The translations under genes and the position numbers were made by a program. DNA of 64,000 bases from Taenia hydatigena (lineage: Eukaryota > Platyhelminthes > Cestoda > Cyclophyllidea > Taeniidae), in contig JADWOT020000008.1 of the NCBI GenBank assembly GCA_036345935.2, positions 10,701,554 through 10,765,553 of the forward strand, in the 5' to 3' direction. Each line of letters begins with the position of its first letter. Position 1 is the first letter of the stretch. This document shows positions 10,075 through 21,700 of this stretch, piece by piece. The notes under the pieces are model-generated. The model was not told where the DNA came from and ran no database searches. It was given only the letters and a program-made list of their open reading frames with translations.

Positions 10075-13000
10075 AATGGCCAAAATAGAAGTAATCACGT
10101 GGCTTGGCACGACGTCGATAATTTTAAAAATGTATTGACCCTACTTGACGTAATTTTGAGCACTCTACAAGCAGGCCATGAAATGAGCAATACGAAATCT
10201 TATGAATTTCTGGAGAGTTCTTGTGAACGTTTGCGTGTACCCGTAGTTCCTAAAATATATCGAACAACAGTTGAATTTCATTTCAATCCAACTCCGAGAC
10301 AGACAACCGAGGGAGGCCTCGCCCCTCCTCCAAATCCCGGAAACGGGCAACCAACCAATGGTCGTTTTGTCTCAACCCTCTTGATGGTCCCAGTATCCAA
10401 AGCTGCTTTTCCTGATCAGACACCCATCACGTGGAGTCAATTGTCTGAAGTCACACGGTATGACTCGCCTGATAGCAAATTCGCTCTACCACCTTTTCCA
10501 TCATCATATTCCAGGCAGTGGTCTCAGTGGGCCATTGAAAACTATCGATTATCCACCGATGACCTGCCTCTGCCCCCTCCACCCTCCCCATTAGTTTCTG
10601 ATGACGAAATCTTCAGTGAGATATTAATTGAGCCACCTCCTATGATTTACCAAAGTGGACCTGTTCAAGCCGCAAATTACAACAATGATTACGGGCATTT
10701 ATCCAATCTGCCACCTTATGTGCAAGCAGCACGAGTGCATCCACTAGCTGCACAGGATGAAGGAAAGCGATACATTACTAAGGTTCAGGTGCTGGTCAGT
10801 ACAACATCACACAATAAGACTGAAAAAATCATCTCATCTGAGCAACGATCACCTTTAGATCACGTGGACTCAACGATGGGCGACTTGAAAAGTTGTCATT
10901 GGTTCAGTGGCGATCAGGAACTGGATCAGGAGAACACAACTGTACCAATGTCAAACGCGATCTCTCCATCTCATCGAAACATAATGCGACCACTTAGAAA
11001 ACGTAGCATAAAATCTCGCAAGAGTTTTCTTCCTCTGCCTCGTCACCTACCATGGCATCGAAGAATCATTCGCCTTTCTTCTTGTTCATCTCCAAATGAC
11101 GCCAGAATGATTTGCGCCGATGATAAGGTATCGGCCCGGCTGTCATTGAAATGCATGAAATCACAGGCTATCCAAACTGGCGATATGACAGAGAGCAGTA
11201 GCATCGATCGTCTTTTGCGTGACAATGCACTGGTCAACTATGGAAGGCTTTTAAGTTCAAAAGAAGGCTTTGGCTACAATACCGTAGAAAGTAAAAGGGA
11301 TAATTATGAGACAAGCGATGTCGAAAGCTCTGACCCGGAAGAAGTGTTTCAACCCTACAGGAACTTCCGCCTTACTCCTCCCAATTACAACAGGCGGTGG
11401 CTTACACCACAGACGAAGGCGCAAGTACAGACTGATAGGGTGGACTTGGTGGAAAGGGCTACTTCACCTGTAGAGTTTGCGGAACTGGCTCAGAAGCGTG
11501 GGATGAAGGACGAAGATAACCTTTTTTTAGAAAGAGTTACGGCCAATATGAATGCGAATGTAATGGTTGCTGAGAGGATGTTATGGAAGGATGAAGATCA
11601 AAATAACTCCGAAAGAGTTGTGGTGAATGCGCATGACGACATTCTGGTAGCGGCGGCTGCACCTCCATCACCGATCCTAACGTGCACTGTATTAAAAAAT
11701 GGCAAGGTGAAAAACTTTTATGAAAAAAATTTGCACCCACATAGTGTTGAAGCGCCTAGACCCACACCAAGAGAACCCCAACAACCTCCTTTATATCCTC
11801 AGAAGTCAGTAGTGTACGCCACCATTTTAACGAGTGACTCGTTAGAGATGAATGTAGATGCATATCGTGGAAAAAGTGTAGTAATGGTTGATGGTGTCAC
11901 ACCACTTCCGCAAGGCTATATCTCATCTCCCGTTGTACACCTTCCCACTTGTACAATTTGCCGTGATGCTGCAGGAGACGCAGTGCCTAGATGTGGAAAA
12001 CGACTCAATAAGAGAGAGTCTGCCACAAACCCACAGTCTGGCACTGATTTAGCAACAGCGGCAGCAGTACAAGCAAGCGACTGCACTATCCATCAGCAAA
12101 ACCCCAGCCATCGAGAATTGGTGTCTTCGGTATCGTCGGGTCACAGACCTCCGTATAATGGCACGTCCGGAATTTCTTCTTCCTCTTCCCCTCCCAGCTG
12201 TTCCACCTATACCTGCTCCACGTCCTGTACAGGTCGCACCTCGGAATCTCCAACGGTGGAGAATATAAGAAGATTGCATAGTAGCGTCATTCCGTCACGA
12301 CCCTCATCAGAATCTAACATTAAGACGAATATTCAGGGCCATATCGAATCATGTCTGCCGCAAGTAAATGTGGTGAGAGCCACTCCTGAAAGACGGTCGT
12401 CCACTCCCGCTATTCAGACCGCCTCCGTTCGTGGGTCCTCATCAGTAGAAGCGAGGGCTACTCAAACTCCAATTGGCTCTGGCCGTAGATCAATTGATTT
12501 GGATGTCTTTGGTTACGTTCCTGACGAACAACAACGGCAAGTGGTTCAGGAGTGGTTAGTAAATCGTGTCTCCGCCAACGTTGCTGTACATTTTGGAAGT
12601 AAACTGTCTCAAATGCTTCATGAATCAGCATCGGTACATTCAGGTGCCAAAGAAGAAGCATATGAAGACATGGAAAATTCACGTGACTTACGAAATGATA
12701 GTGTAGTTTTGCCAAGGTTATCATCGAAAGTCCATGCTGGGAAGAGTAGAAAATCTACGAGTGGAGTGGATAGTCGATGTAGACTTCGTCATTACAGAAA
12801 TGACTGCAGAGTGTTGTATAGTCCGTCTTCACCAGTCGAACAGCAGTTCGAAAGAAAAAGAAGTGTGCAATCGGGGAAGAGGACTGGGCACGATCATCAG
12901 CTCTCAGTGAGTCGGGTAGGACCTCACAGCAGCCACAGAGTTACTCGAATACTAGCGCGAGAGGAAGAAACACAGCACTTAGCACTTCCCATTCCCACTA

Positions 13001-13494
13001 CTCAGCATTTGCAACCTTCTCTGCCAGCGGGGTCGCCACCACCAGTGCAATCCATGCCACGCATACGTATTCGCTCGAAGCCAAATGCATCAACTTTAAG
13101 GAGTGGAGAAATAGACAAGGGAAAATCGAATGTGGCAACCTATCTGGGTATAAGCAATGAAGAAGAGCGTATGTGTGAGAGGGTTCACCCATATGAACAA
13201 ATAATTGAAATAGCTCCTCATGATGAGCTGGTATACAGTCACCAGAATGTTCACGATAGACGGATAAAAGCAGTGGGTATGAAGACTGGATGCTACCTTG
13301 ATATAAAGGGCCCGATAAAGCGGCCACCTATAGATGGGAACATGAGACGAGAGCGCGAGGTATATGAACTGATAATTGGAGCGCCGAGTAAAGAAAAGGC
13401 AGATAGATGTATAAATTACTTGCGGGACACTTTTCCAAGAGCAATTCTAACGAAAAAGATGCACCGGTCTAATATTTTCAATAAGGTTAAATAA
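10075..13494 (+). CDS. Large uncharacterised protein, single long exon, possible KH-like C-terminus
   Basis: An uninterrupted frame runs from after an in-frame stop at 10048 to the stop at 13494. A splice acceptor (cacttcag) at 10074 would enter the frame at AAT GGC. The residues that follow (WHDVDNFKNVLTLLDVILST) look like real protein helix, so an upstream exon is likely. If there is none, the first ATG is at 10183, giving 1103 residues. Most of the protein is Ser/Pro/Arg-rich and probably disordered, with a proline tract (LPLPPPPSPL) near the N-terminus. A segment around 12500-12610 (VVQEWLVNRVSANVAVHFG) looks helical. The last 103 residues (13183-13491) are more ordered and recall a KH fold: RRIKAVGMKTGCYLDIKGP, then VYELIIGAPSKEKADRCINY. 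A clear GxxG loop is missing. I do not recognise the family. It is followed by a poly(A) signal at 13545. Confidence 0.85.
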   Translation, partial: NGQNRSNHVAWHDVDNFKNVLTLLDVILSTLQAGHEMSNTKSYEFLESSCERLRVPVVPKIYRTTVEFHFNPTPRQTTEGGLAPPPNPGNGQPTNGRFVSTLLMVPVSKAAFPDQTPITWSQLSEVTRYDSPDSKFALPPFPSSYSRQWSQWAIENYRLSTDDLPLPPPPSPLVSDDEIFSEILIEPPPMIYQSGPVQAANYNNDYGHLSNLPPYVQAARVHPLAAQDEGKRYITKVQVLVSTTSHNKTEKIISSEQRSPLDHVDSTMGDLKSCHWFSGDQELDQENTTVPMSNAISPSHRNIMRPLRKRSIKSRKSFLPLPRHLPWHRRIIRLSSCSSPNDARMICADDKVSARLSLKCMKSQAIQTGDMTESSSIDRLLRDNALVNYGRLLSSKEGFGYNTVESKRDNYETSDVESSDPEEVFQPYRNFRLTPPNYNRRWLTPQTKAQVQTDRVDLVERATSPVEFAELAQKRGMKDEDNLFLERVTANMNANVMVAERMLWKDEDQNNSERVVVNAHDDILVAAAAPPSPILTCTVLKNGKVKNFYEKNLHPHSVEAPRPTPREPQQPPLYPQKSVVYATILTSDSLEMNVDAYRGKSVVMVDGVTPLPQGYISSPVVHLPTCTICRDAAGDAVPRCGKRLNKRESATNPQSGTDLATAAAVQASDCTIHQQNPSHRELVSSVSSGHRPPYNGTSGISSSSSPPSCSTYTCSTSCTGRTSESPTVENIRRLHSSVIPSRPSSESNIKTNIQGHIESCLPQVNVVRATPERRSSTPAIQTASVRGSSSVEARATQTPIGSGRRSIDLDVFGYVPDEQQRQVVQEWLVNRVSANVAVHFGSKLSQMLHESASVHSGAKEEAYEDMENSRDLRNDSVVLPRLSSKVHAGKSRKSTSGVDSRCRLRHYRNDCRVLYSPSSPVEQQFERKRSVQSGKRTGHDHQLSVSRVGPHSSHRVTRILAREEETQHLALPIPTTQHLQPSLPAGSPPPVQSMPRIRIRSKPNASTLRSGEIDKGKSNVATYLGISNEEERMCERVHPYEQIIEIAPHDELVYSHQNVHDRRIKAVGMKTGCYLDIKGPIKRPPIDGNMRREREVYELIIGAPSKEKADRCINYLRDTFPRAILTKKMHRSNIFNKVK

Positions 13495-13544
13495 CGCGCA
13501 CCCTCCTTTGATATGCTTTATAGATTTATTCTGGTTATAGACAA

Positions 13545-13550
13545 AATAAA
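13545..13550 (+). terminator. Poly(A) signal of the large exon
   Basis: AATAAA lies 51 bp after the stop codon of the 10075-13494 frame. This is a suitable position for 3'-end formation and suggests that this exon is the last one. Confidence 0.6.
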
Positions 13551-14880
13551 CTCATGGTGTATATCTGTTTTTTAAGTTCAGTTTTAAACGGACCGTGCTG
13601 TTTTCGGTTGTTCGAGGTTAGGAACAGACTTCTTCAAATTCATGAAATTACTTCCTAGACGAATTAATATCTGCTTAAGAATGCTCTGCACTCAAGTGTG
13701 CAGTCCTTTGCCTCGACTACGCGGTATGTACTGTATACATAGAGTAGCTAGAGTTATTTAGTAACGGTTGTATGATGGCATTGAGTCACCTGTCTTGTGA
13801 TTCAACAGGAGCCTTTGTTTACCCCACCACCATTCTGAATGCAGATAATAAACAATTCTTCTACCGATTTTAGCAATTAAACTTGTAACATTATTAAGCG
13901 CTTAACCCATGTAAAAATTTATTTTCATCTACTTGACCATTTTGTTTAAGTTTAGACTGATTTAATAACTGAGTTGAAGCATTTATGATAAACTTCTAGA
14001 AAATGAGAACAGCCAGGCTGGTGCGCTAGCCCAGACTCAGGGTCAGGACATCTGTCCCGTGTCTACATATCTGGATTCTAAACATTCTATTCAGCAAAAG
14101 TAAATGTCATAAAGTGTTGAACATGCTTTATGCCCAATTAATTACGCTTGTTTTACTACATCACTAAGTAGATGGCACCATTCCTGTGCTCTGACAAGAT
14201 TTATAATTTATCTAGTTTAGAAGTAAATGTTTGTAGTTAAAACAAGGACAAACGATGCAATTTTTGATTAGCGTTAAAAAGTGACGGTTGTATTTTTGTA
14301 AAGTCGGATAAGATTTCATCAACAGGTCGTGCGGTTGCTTGTAATTAACCCAAGATTAGAAGGTTTGAGATGATGTGGAACAAAGTATAGTCTCAAAAGC
14401 ACAAATTCTTTGTTTACACTTCAAAAATCGAGCTACATCGTTATTTGTCTCTCCACAGTATTCAAATGTATGCACGCACCAATGCCTCGCATGGGAAAGT
14501 TTTCAAAATCTAAATGTAAGGGTGCATCGCAAAAAATGGTTTATGCAAAAGGAAAAACAAGTACCAAGAGCAATAAGGAATGGCACGAAATCACACCAAC
14601 ATAAGAACATAAAGGATATAACCATTTATAATATCGCGTCCGGCAAAACTAGATGCGGATCGTATTATTCCACGCCAGCTCTTTTAACCGAAAACACCGC
14701 AGAGCTGCTAATAAGCATCCAATTCCGCCTCACTCAGCTGATTCGGAATGGACTGCTATCTGCACTCGGTCGAGCCGTCAGGTGGACAGGTGGCCGAGCA
14801 CCAAGCAAAAGAAGGAGCTACCAATGGATCGATTGAGAGAAGGATTGGCAGTTGTCATTTTGGCGGCTCCATGATGTAGT
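13551..14880. other. Intergenic, nothing supportable
   Basis: Mostly AT-rich sequence. Overlapping open frames around 14375-14870 run in three frames at once without splice logic, and I treat them as chance. Confidence 0.5.
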
Positions 14881-15334
14881 CGTTAGTGCTGGTGACCCTG
14901 AATCGCGCCATTCGCGATCGATTTTCAGTGGAGTCCAATGAATGAGCGGTGAGGCAATGCCACGGTAGATCAGCTTCGCGAGTTCTCTCAGCTAGCATGG
15001 AAGAGGGGTGAGAAATAATAAAAACTGCGCATAGAAGTGTCGACCAGCACGGTTGGCTAGTACGACATCCTCACGGTCTGAAAGCCACGAATTTGAGTCT
15101 CGTTCCGAACACACCCTTTTATTCTCGACTGTATCACATTGGCACCTGGTAGCTGAGGTTCGTTGAGATGGCTACCACCGCATGCTTACACGCATCGTCC
15201 GATCCTCACTGATGCTGCTGATAGGACAGGTGGATTGATGCTGGCAATGATTTGCGTCATCTAGGGTGAAACTCGAACCTACGATTTCCTACTTAGGAAG
15301 CAGACGCTCTATACCGAGCCGAACAAACCCATTC
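14881..15334. repeat. tRNA-like / SINE-like elements
   Basis: On the minus strand, about 15334-15258, there is a D-arm like GCTC..GAGC. It is followed by a seven-base loop TTCCTAA (anticodon CCT, Arg) closed by TCTGC/GTAGG with wobble pairs, and then a T-arm GTAGGTTCGAGTTTCAC. The acceptor stem does not pair, and the T stem has mismatches, so a working tRNA is unlikely. On the plus strand at about 15050-15115, a second stretch (ggttggctag ... tttgagtctcgttcc) recalls pol III A and B boxes. A tRNA-derived SINE or pseudogene is the best reading. Confidence 0.4.
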
Positions 15335-15526
15335 CACTACACCTCTGTCCACTTTTTGTATTTAATATATCATCTACTGTCGCATCTGTTTGACGATTTC
15401 TCAGCCTGCCATCCCTCTACTACGTCAGTCAAACTATACTTTAAACCATCCCCTCCACCAAAGCAGCACCACTTAACAACATTTGACTCACTTCACTTAT
15501 ATTAATTTTACCATAATTCGAACTTT

Positions 15527-15558
15527 TTTATTTATTTTCGCTCCTCACAATATTTATT
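15527..15558 (-). terminator. Poly(A) signals of the protocadherin gene
   Basis: Three minus-strand AATAAA motifs (15558-15553, 15536-15531 and 15532-15527) lie about 180-215 bp past the protocadherin stop codon. Confidence 0.5.
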
Positions 15559-15740
15559 TCCTATGAAATTCCATTGCCTCCCTTTACTTCACGTTTGAGA
15601 GGGGTGCTCACACTTTGTATTTACCCATCACACCGTTCTCCTCAGTAATATCATGGTTTAGCTATTTTTGTCAATCTTTCCAAATCTTGGTGTTTTTGAC
15701 ATTTTATTAAATATAACATGGTTGAATGACTGCAATGTTT

Positions 15741-18700
15741 TCAAACAAAACTCGTTTCAAACTTCTGCACATGTAGACTGGTCGTACTTTTCGAAAAGTT
15801 GCCTCCGTTTAAGTTATTATTGGCTTCTGTTGTTGCAGTTAACTCTATGCTGTCACTAGCGGTTTTATCGCTTCCCTTCGAGGAGATAGCGTGTTTGTGC
15901 GAATGCATCCATGTAGCCGTGCTCCCGCCGCCTGTATTGTTCGCGATTGCTAGCAAGGGTTGGTATACTTCGAACCCGTTAAGCACAATCTCCGGACCCA
16001 CTGCTGTGACATCTCGGAGCCTCATGCGGCCGTATTGGTACGTGGATGCTTCCTCTTGCGGCATTTGTTGATGTATTAATACTGGTGTCTTTCGACCAGG
16101 GTCAAATTTCACCTGAGGCCAATCGTAGAAGCTTGCATCCGTCGGTGAACCCGAGTAGCAGATGCGCACCTTCTTGTTCACAGTGTTTTCTAGACAAAAG
16201 AAAGAGCACGAATAAGTCGCCATTTCTCGCATATTAATTCCAGTTTAAGCGAATAGCAAGCACGGGAGTACAGGCACCACCGCCTCACAACGAACTGGAG
16301 AAAATCACGGATTGAATTTGGGAGATAACCGACAAATCCACACCCATCCCCTAGTCACCCAGAACAAATGGGCAGGAGGAGACCACAATCCTCGGCTCCG
16401 GGAATCAAAACCTGTTTACTACACAACGCATCACGACTTTCTCTTCATTGAGGTATTATTTTTAGCTTGCGCTCCACTTTTTACGCCTTAGTATTCCTGC
16501 TGCTGTGACGACTTTTCCTTATTTTGGAGTCGAGTTATGAATTCTTTTAGCATTTTTGAAGAGGTTTTTGTCTTTGTTTAACGATAGCACACTTTCCTTC
16601 TTTCGTGATTTTACCACCCGTTTGCCTTTCTTTTGCCCATCGACTGCCGTACATCTCCTCCACTTTGCTAATTTATTTTTTTTCAATATCTTAATGTGCA
16701 TACTTCTACCTCATATTATTATTTAAAAGCAACTAAGACTACCTTAATTTTACATCTACGGTGAACCATTCTGTCTACCCTTGAAATTAAGTTGGCATTA
16801 TTAATTGTATCTCAGGTGCTTATTCTCCTTCTCAAACACATAATCCCAGCATTGCATTGGATGCCCATGACCACACGCAATCACTCCATAAACAATGCAT
16901 CCATAACATATACACTGTGAGGGAGAAGCGCTTGTAGAGCGCTCAACCAAAATCTTCACCCACCGCAACAACGAAGCAGCCGTTGTGAACAGTTTTATCG
17001 TAAGATTGCGTGCATGCACTCGTTCAAGCCTTCACAACTCCTCCTCAACTCGAATAGTGGCTGCCAATGGAGGAAAGCATCGATTTCCCTGTTATCGTCT
17101 GAATGATACGGAAAGCATGCGTGCTTGTGCATTTGACTTTTCAAGAAAAAATATCTTACTTTATCGTTTTGATTTTTCTACAAACCACTGGATCAATTTG
17201 TGCTTCGAATTCATAATTTACAGCCATCTGTACCACTCACATAATTAGGATTTACCATACTTCGTTAAAGACATCGTTCTCATCGCTCTAAATCTCTAAT
17301 TTTTCCCAATTGAGGTTTCTGCTCATAATAGGGGCGTTATGCCACTTCACTAGATTTAGTGCGGCAAACCTCTTAAATTCACACTTTAGATTCCATTATC
17401 CAAAACTTACGTCGAAAACTCACTCTAACCTCGTCTATTTGAATTGTTTTATGCCTTTTCTTGCTTTGAATATGTACACATTCTGCACTTCTGACCACTT
17501 TTAATTCCTTGATAAAGACCTACTCATTCACTATCCACTTATTTTTATTAATTGATTTGTATTTAATTAGGAATGTGAGGAATTACTTCGAGGGGTTAAT
17601 AAAAAGAGCCTGTCCGCAGTTCCAATCGAAGTAGAAATCAGAAGTTTGGAATGACTAATGGTGTTGGTTCCTTAAGAAGTCCTCTATTCAGCTTTTTCGA
17701 TTTATTGGTGCCGAAAACGATGGATGCTGATTTTAGATTCACTTTCGGTGTGTTTTGTATTTGTGGTTAATCCAAGTAAGTTAAGCAATAATACCAGCAC
17801 CATGTTGCAGGGGAGCTTTTGAAACTGACTTGCATTACTATTTTGAATCGATTGCTAACTTAGAAAAGTGTAGTCTCATTGTAAAACCTAGCCGAACAAT
17901 TTTGCATGTCTATGTGGTAGTTCGTAAATATGATCCTGCGAGTGTATCGTGGGACAACATTACTAAATTCTAATCTGTTAATTGCTTAGAATAGAATAAA
18001 GGCAACACGATTGCATTGCCATTTACGATATGCCTGTTGCTGACCCAAACGCTCGTATCGTAAGCCAGTAAACAAAAGATAGTCGATTAGCTGCGCAGTA
18101 ATTAGATCCTCGCATGTATTTCTGGAAGTCTGTAGCTGATGGTAGTGATAAGTGCATATTATTATGTAAGTGGAAGATGCCTAGAAAGGAAACGTCTTGG
18201 TGTGGATACGTTTATCATCAAACAAAAGTGTTATTCACCAATTAGATATAAAACTACTACATTCCTTTCAGATGTTAATATATCTGCTCATAGTTGTAAA
18301 TCTACCAGGATAAGGTGCAAGTCGAAGTGCCTTTGAGTCGCAAGAGGGTAGAGTGCTTGCATCAATAGACAAGCACGCCGAACTAGGAACCCCTGTGTTC
18401 TCCATGGCTGCAGAATAGAGGCTGTCCGGAGGCGGTCTGCCTCCATCAGTAGCAGGTTTGCTTCTCCTTCGAAAGGCTATGAGGACGAAAGTGCAGATGA
18501 GGCCGAGGAGGATGGTAGTGGCCACGGCCAGGCAAATAGTTGCAGCCCAAAATGCAGTGGGTGATGAGAAAATGGCGAAGCGATCGGAAAAGCGCGACTC
18601 AATGACCTCGTAGTCAGTAGGTTCGCTGGCTCCCCCATGAACCCAGTGCTGACGATCGTCTGCTGACGAGATGATAGCTTCGAAGCGTGAGGCTGATCCA

Positions 18701-21700
18701 GCCTCAGTGGCAGACGCAGAAGATGTAAATCCAGGCAGTCCTCGTCCAACGGAATTCAGTGCCACGAGATTAGTCTGAATACCAGTAAAAGGCATTCAAG
18801 GAGTAGGTCAATTTGAATGTCCGACCTCAACTCCCAACTGCTTAGGGGTTCTGGTATTTAGCAAGGAGGAAGAAAGTGATAGAGCCGTTGGATGACTGAG
18901 GTGAATTAAAAACTGTAATCGAAATGAGAAATTCTTCGTAGCCTGATGGTCAATGCACATCTAGTTTCTTCATCGTTATAACATCAAATAATTTTCCATT
19001 CAGTTCAAACTAATCGCCATCCTAAACCATAAGTGACGTCGATCAATGGAGTCATAGGGCAGATGTTTCAAAATTATGGCTCCTGTAGGGATTGGTGCTA
19101 CAAATGCCATGGAACATCAGAATCATGGCAAATGTTGCCGATAATCGTGACGACTTATCCATTGTCATTGAACTGCACCACTTTAATGTGGCAATGAACA
19201 TTGCGAGAAACAGATACTATGCAAGGATAATGAAGAAAACCGATTTTCACTGCATGTTCAAAACCTTGTTGCATTGCGACAAAGGGAAATGATGAGCTGT
19301 GCTAAGTTTTACCCATTCAGAATGTCTCGTTGCGTCACAATGTTAAAATTTACATCTATAGAACTAAATTGCAGTTCTTGATATGTGCGCACATGCAGAT
19401 TCAGGGCTAATTTAATTTGTTTCACATATTTTTCGACATTTAATGTTAATCATCATTGTGTTTTCCTTTAATCAATAAACTTCACTTTGTTGAGTGCTGT
19501 ACCATGATTTACAAATGTGTTGCGTAAAAAGCATCACTTAGTTATCCATTATGAACGCAACTCTTCTTTTATCGCTTGAAGGATTATCCCAATAGCTGTA
19601 CTTAGCTTCAACTTGATTAGTGCAAATAACATAACACTCCAAGGCGATGCTATTAAAAGTGGGGATCGTCAATTTACCATGGACTTAAAACGCTCCGTTT
19701 TTAATCGAATAACTTTCGGTTGATCCTTTACAAAGGTTCAAGAGAAAAAAATAAGTCCGAATTTCCTAATTTGATGCACCATCACTTATTACTTAAGTAT
19801 GTATGTGGTTTTGCACATGTAACCCATACAACTAAGAGACGAAGAAGTTGCTAAGTCCAACAGCCTAGGCAGATAGAGTGGATATTTTTGCGATTTGTGC
19901 AGGAGAGAGTGAAGGACGTATTTAAAGGAGTTTGCTTAAGGCAGTTCAAGCGCAATCACCGAATTTATTTAACGTATTGTGATAACAACCACACTAAACA
20001 ACAGAAAGAAGAAGAAGAAGAAGAAGAAGAAGAAGAAAAAGAATGTTCCCATTTCAAAAAAGATAAGATCCCACTTTGATTCAAAGCCACCTTGAACAAA
20101 GAAATCCTCGTTTTTCGTGTTCATTCTTATCGATAAAAATGCGTTATCGAATAAATTTTAGCCCATCAAGCTCAGACAATCATAAAAAACTATAAACGCG
20201 TGTTTGACTATTCCCGAAGGAATTAAGATACCGTGGCTAAAATAGGATGTCTAAGGTTCAACTTAGCGAGACTCATCCTCCCTCTTTGAGTCGTCTATAC
20301 TGCCTGAAGGCTTTGCATCCCTCAAGATACCAATCAGGCTCAACTATTGTGCTTCAAAATTAAATTAAAATGAGAGGGATGTCGATCATCACCACCCACC
20401 CATCCACTCAATAGCGAATTCGGCGCTCGTGTACATGACCACTTGCACGCACCCGTTCCCCTCTCTGGGGCGTAGAGCCGCAGGAGGAAAAGGAAGGACA
20501 AGGACTTTTCCTTATTTCCTCTCTTCATTGGCCTACCCCTCCCTCCCTCCCTCCCCCACTTCACCTTCATTACCTCCTCCTTCAGAACCCTCAGCTCCCC
20601 TTTCCAACCAAGCATCCATGCTCTTTTTGTAAACCATTGCGCAGCCAACTTCCTGTTTTAAGAGTTTTGGTAAATTTAAGCAAAAAAATAATCCGCTTGA
20701 GTAAAAAAAGATAAATAAACCTAACAATGGTCACGAAAGTGGAATGAGATCCGAGGCATGTGATTATTAAACAACATAATAAAATTGAAAGTAGAAGGCT
20801 TATCAGGCAATTTTCTTCCAATATTTGAGTTCGGGAGTGTGATATAAAACCTAAATTTAATTATTTAAAGTAGATTAGGTTTTATAACGATTTGGCCAAA
20901 CTAAGAGGAACCGTCAGCAGCTCTCGCACTGCAATTACTCGAGAGATTAGCATTTTAACAATTTACCTGCACACACTATGAGATCACAAAAGGCAGGCAT
21001 AATGTAAGCAATCGGAGGAAAATTAACTACTCTCTGCTTGGCCCAAAGCGCATAACTATGAATGAGTTGGGGTTGAGTATGAAAGGACATATTAACTTAA
21101 ATTGTTTTGGGGCATAATTCGAACCTTCCATAATTCAACATGTTCCAATTCCATAAACAAGAAGAAATGAGCTTTTTGGTTACTGTGGTAGTAAAAGATC
21201 GGATTCCCGCATTCGATTTCAAACCGAATGCATAAAATTGGAAATAACAATCCATCGCATTCGAAACAATTTCCTATGCATGTTCCACTCCTTAAGTCAT
21301 CTTACGTGTCAGTATTTCTGCTTTATTAGGGTAATGAGAGGCCTTTTAGGCATTATTTAATTGCTCTAACTCAAGACTTCCATTTTTGATTAAGTATGAT
21401 CGTTCGCGAATGTTTTATACAGTCGTTTTCTTTGATAATAAGCCGATTCGCAAACGAAACGGTTTTGCAAATACAGGAAAAGCGTTTGGTATCGAATTGA
21501 ATCAACTTTAAAGTATCAAAGTTAATTCACAGACCTTCCCAGAAATTTTAGCAAGTTATGTTAAATCCTCGAACCGAACTTGGGATCTTAAAAAAATACA
21601 TGAGTACTATTCATTGATCAATCACGGCAACACACACTTTTAAGTGCTCTTTAAATAAGTGATATCCAGATATTATGTAAGTAGAAACTGAGGATGTCTT

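Noticed and set aside
14375..14874. Three overlapping open frames on the plus strand
   Set aside because: Frames overlap each other, show no splice logic and no family resemblance.
20340..20821. Open frames on both strands in the C/T-rich region
   Set aside because: Low-complexity sequence inside a protocadherin intron.
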